Part shown: one piece after another, positions 5,774 to 5,926 of the stretch
Layout: each line of letters opens with the position of its first letter
Numbering within the stretch: position 1 is the first letter of the stretch
Source: Lautropia sp. SCN 70-15
GTDB taxonomy: Bacteria > Pseudomonadota > Gammaproteobacteria > Burkholderiales > Burkholderiaceae_E
Assembly (NCBI GenBank): GCA_001724315.1
Contig: MEEC01000171.1
Span: forward strand, 1-5,926
Reading direction: 5' to 3'
DNA length: 5,926 nt
Program-made: the position numbers and the translations under genes
Notes under the pieces: generated by a model
Databases searched by the model: none
The model's input: only the letters and a program-made list of their open reading frames with translations
Told to the model about the DNA's origin: nothing

Positions 5774-5926
5774 GGCGCTTCCTCCTGGTAGGGACGCCGC
5801 GGGAATCACTGCGGGATCGGCCGGCTCGGCGTAGAGACGCTGAACCTCGGCTATCCGGATTTCGAGGACGCGGCGGCCATTGATCGAACGCTTGTCCGTC
5901 ACTTCGCCGTCGGCGGCGGAAGGCGG
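5771..5926 (-). CDS. Unrecognised protein, C-terminal end only (cut by window edge)
   Basis: A minus-strand frame enters from the right edge and ends at TGA 5771-5773, giving the last 51 residues of a protein. It includes DGEVTDKRSINGRRVLEIRI and, further on, EVQRLYAEPADPAVIPA, ending SLPGGSA. It has no start inside the window. I call it coding because most codons end in G or C, like the neighbouring genes, its residue mix is ordinary, and its stop overlaps the DppB-type ATG. Of the other two minus frames, one has stops and the other is open but arginine/serine-rich, like a shadow frame. Its last codons (CTA CCA GGA GGA AGC) contain the permease ribosome binding site. I do not recognise the family; no signal or membrane segment is visible in this part. 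Confidence 0.6.
   Translation of the reverse strand, partial: PPSAADGEVTDKRSINGRRVLEIRIAEVQRLYAEPADPAVIPAASLPGGSA
5781..5786 (-). promoter_or_regulatory. Ribosome binding site of the DppB-type gene, inside the upstream gene
   Basis: AGGAGG on the minus strand, 9 bases before the ATG at 5771, supports that start. It lies within the final codons of the upstream partial gene, whose otherwise G/C-ending codons switch to CCA GGA GGA here. That switch is what selection for an embedded ribosome binding site would produce. Confidence 0.75.

Overview
The window looks like an ordinary high-GC proteobacterial chromosome segment. The base composition, the strong G/C preference at third codon positions and the style of the proteins suggest an alphaproteobacterium (Rhizobiales- or Rhodospirillales-like). 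That placement is inference; no RNA gene or marker gene is present to confirm it.

Everything I can support is on the minus strand and reads from right to left as one tightly packed unit. The order is: the 3' end of an unrecognised gene (5771-5926), a DppB-type inner-membrane permease (4815-5771), a DppC-type permease (3916-4815), two tandem paralogous family-5 solute-binding proteins (2158-3867 and 415-2112), and the first 127 residues of a DppD/OppD-type ATPase (1-383, cut by the window edge). The first two junctions are TGATG stop/start overlaps. The other gaps are 48, 45 and 31 bases. I see no convincing internal promoter or terminator, so a single operon is the simplest reading. No stretch over 300 bases lacks a gene.

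Together the genes encode most of a peptide/nickel/opine-type (Dpp/Opp) ABC importer. A periplasmic binding protein delivers ligand to a DppB/DppC heterodimer, which is powered by DppD and presumably a second ATPase (DppF type) encoded further left, outside the window. The substrate cannot be told from sequence.

The distinctive points are the B-C-A1-A2-D gene order with two co-encoded, colinear but clearly diverged binding proteins; a CxC pair that supplies the only cysteines of both mature binding proteins; different signal-peptide styles (Sec-like for A1, twin-arginine-like for A2); a purine-rich, G-run-containing spacer overlapping the ribosome binding site of A1; a small hairpin between A1 and A2; and an unrecognised upstream gene translationally overlapped with the permease. 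I found no mobile element, CRISPR array, tRNA or rRNA.
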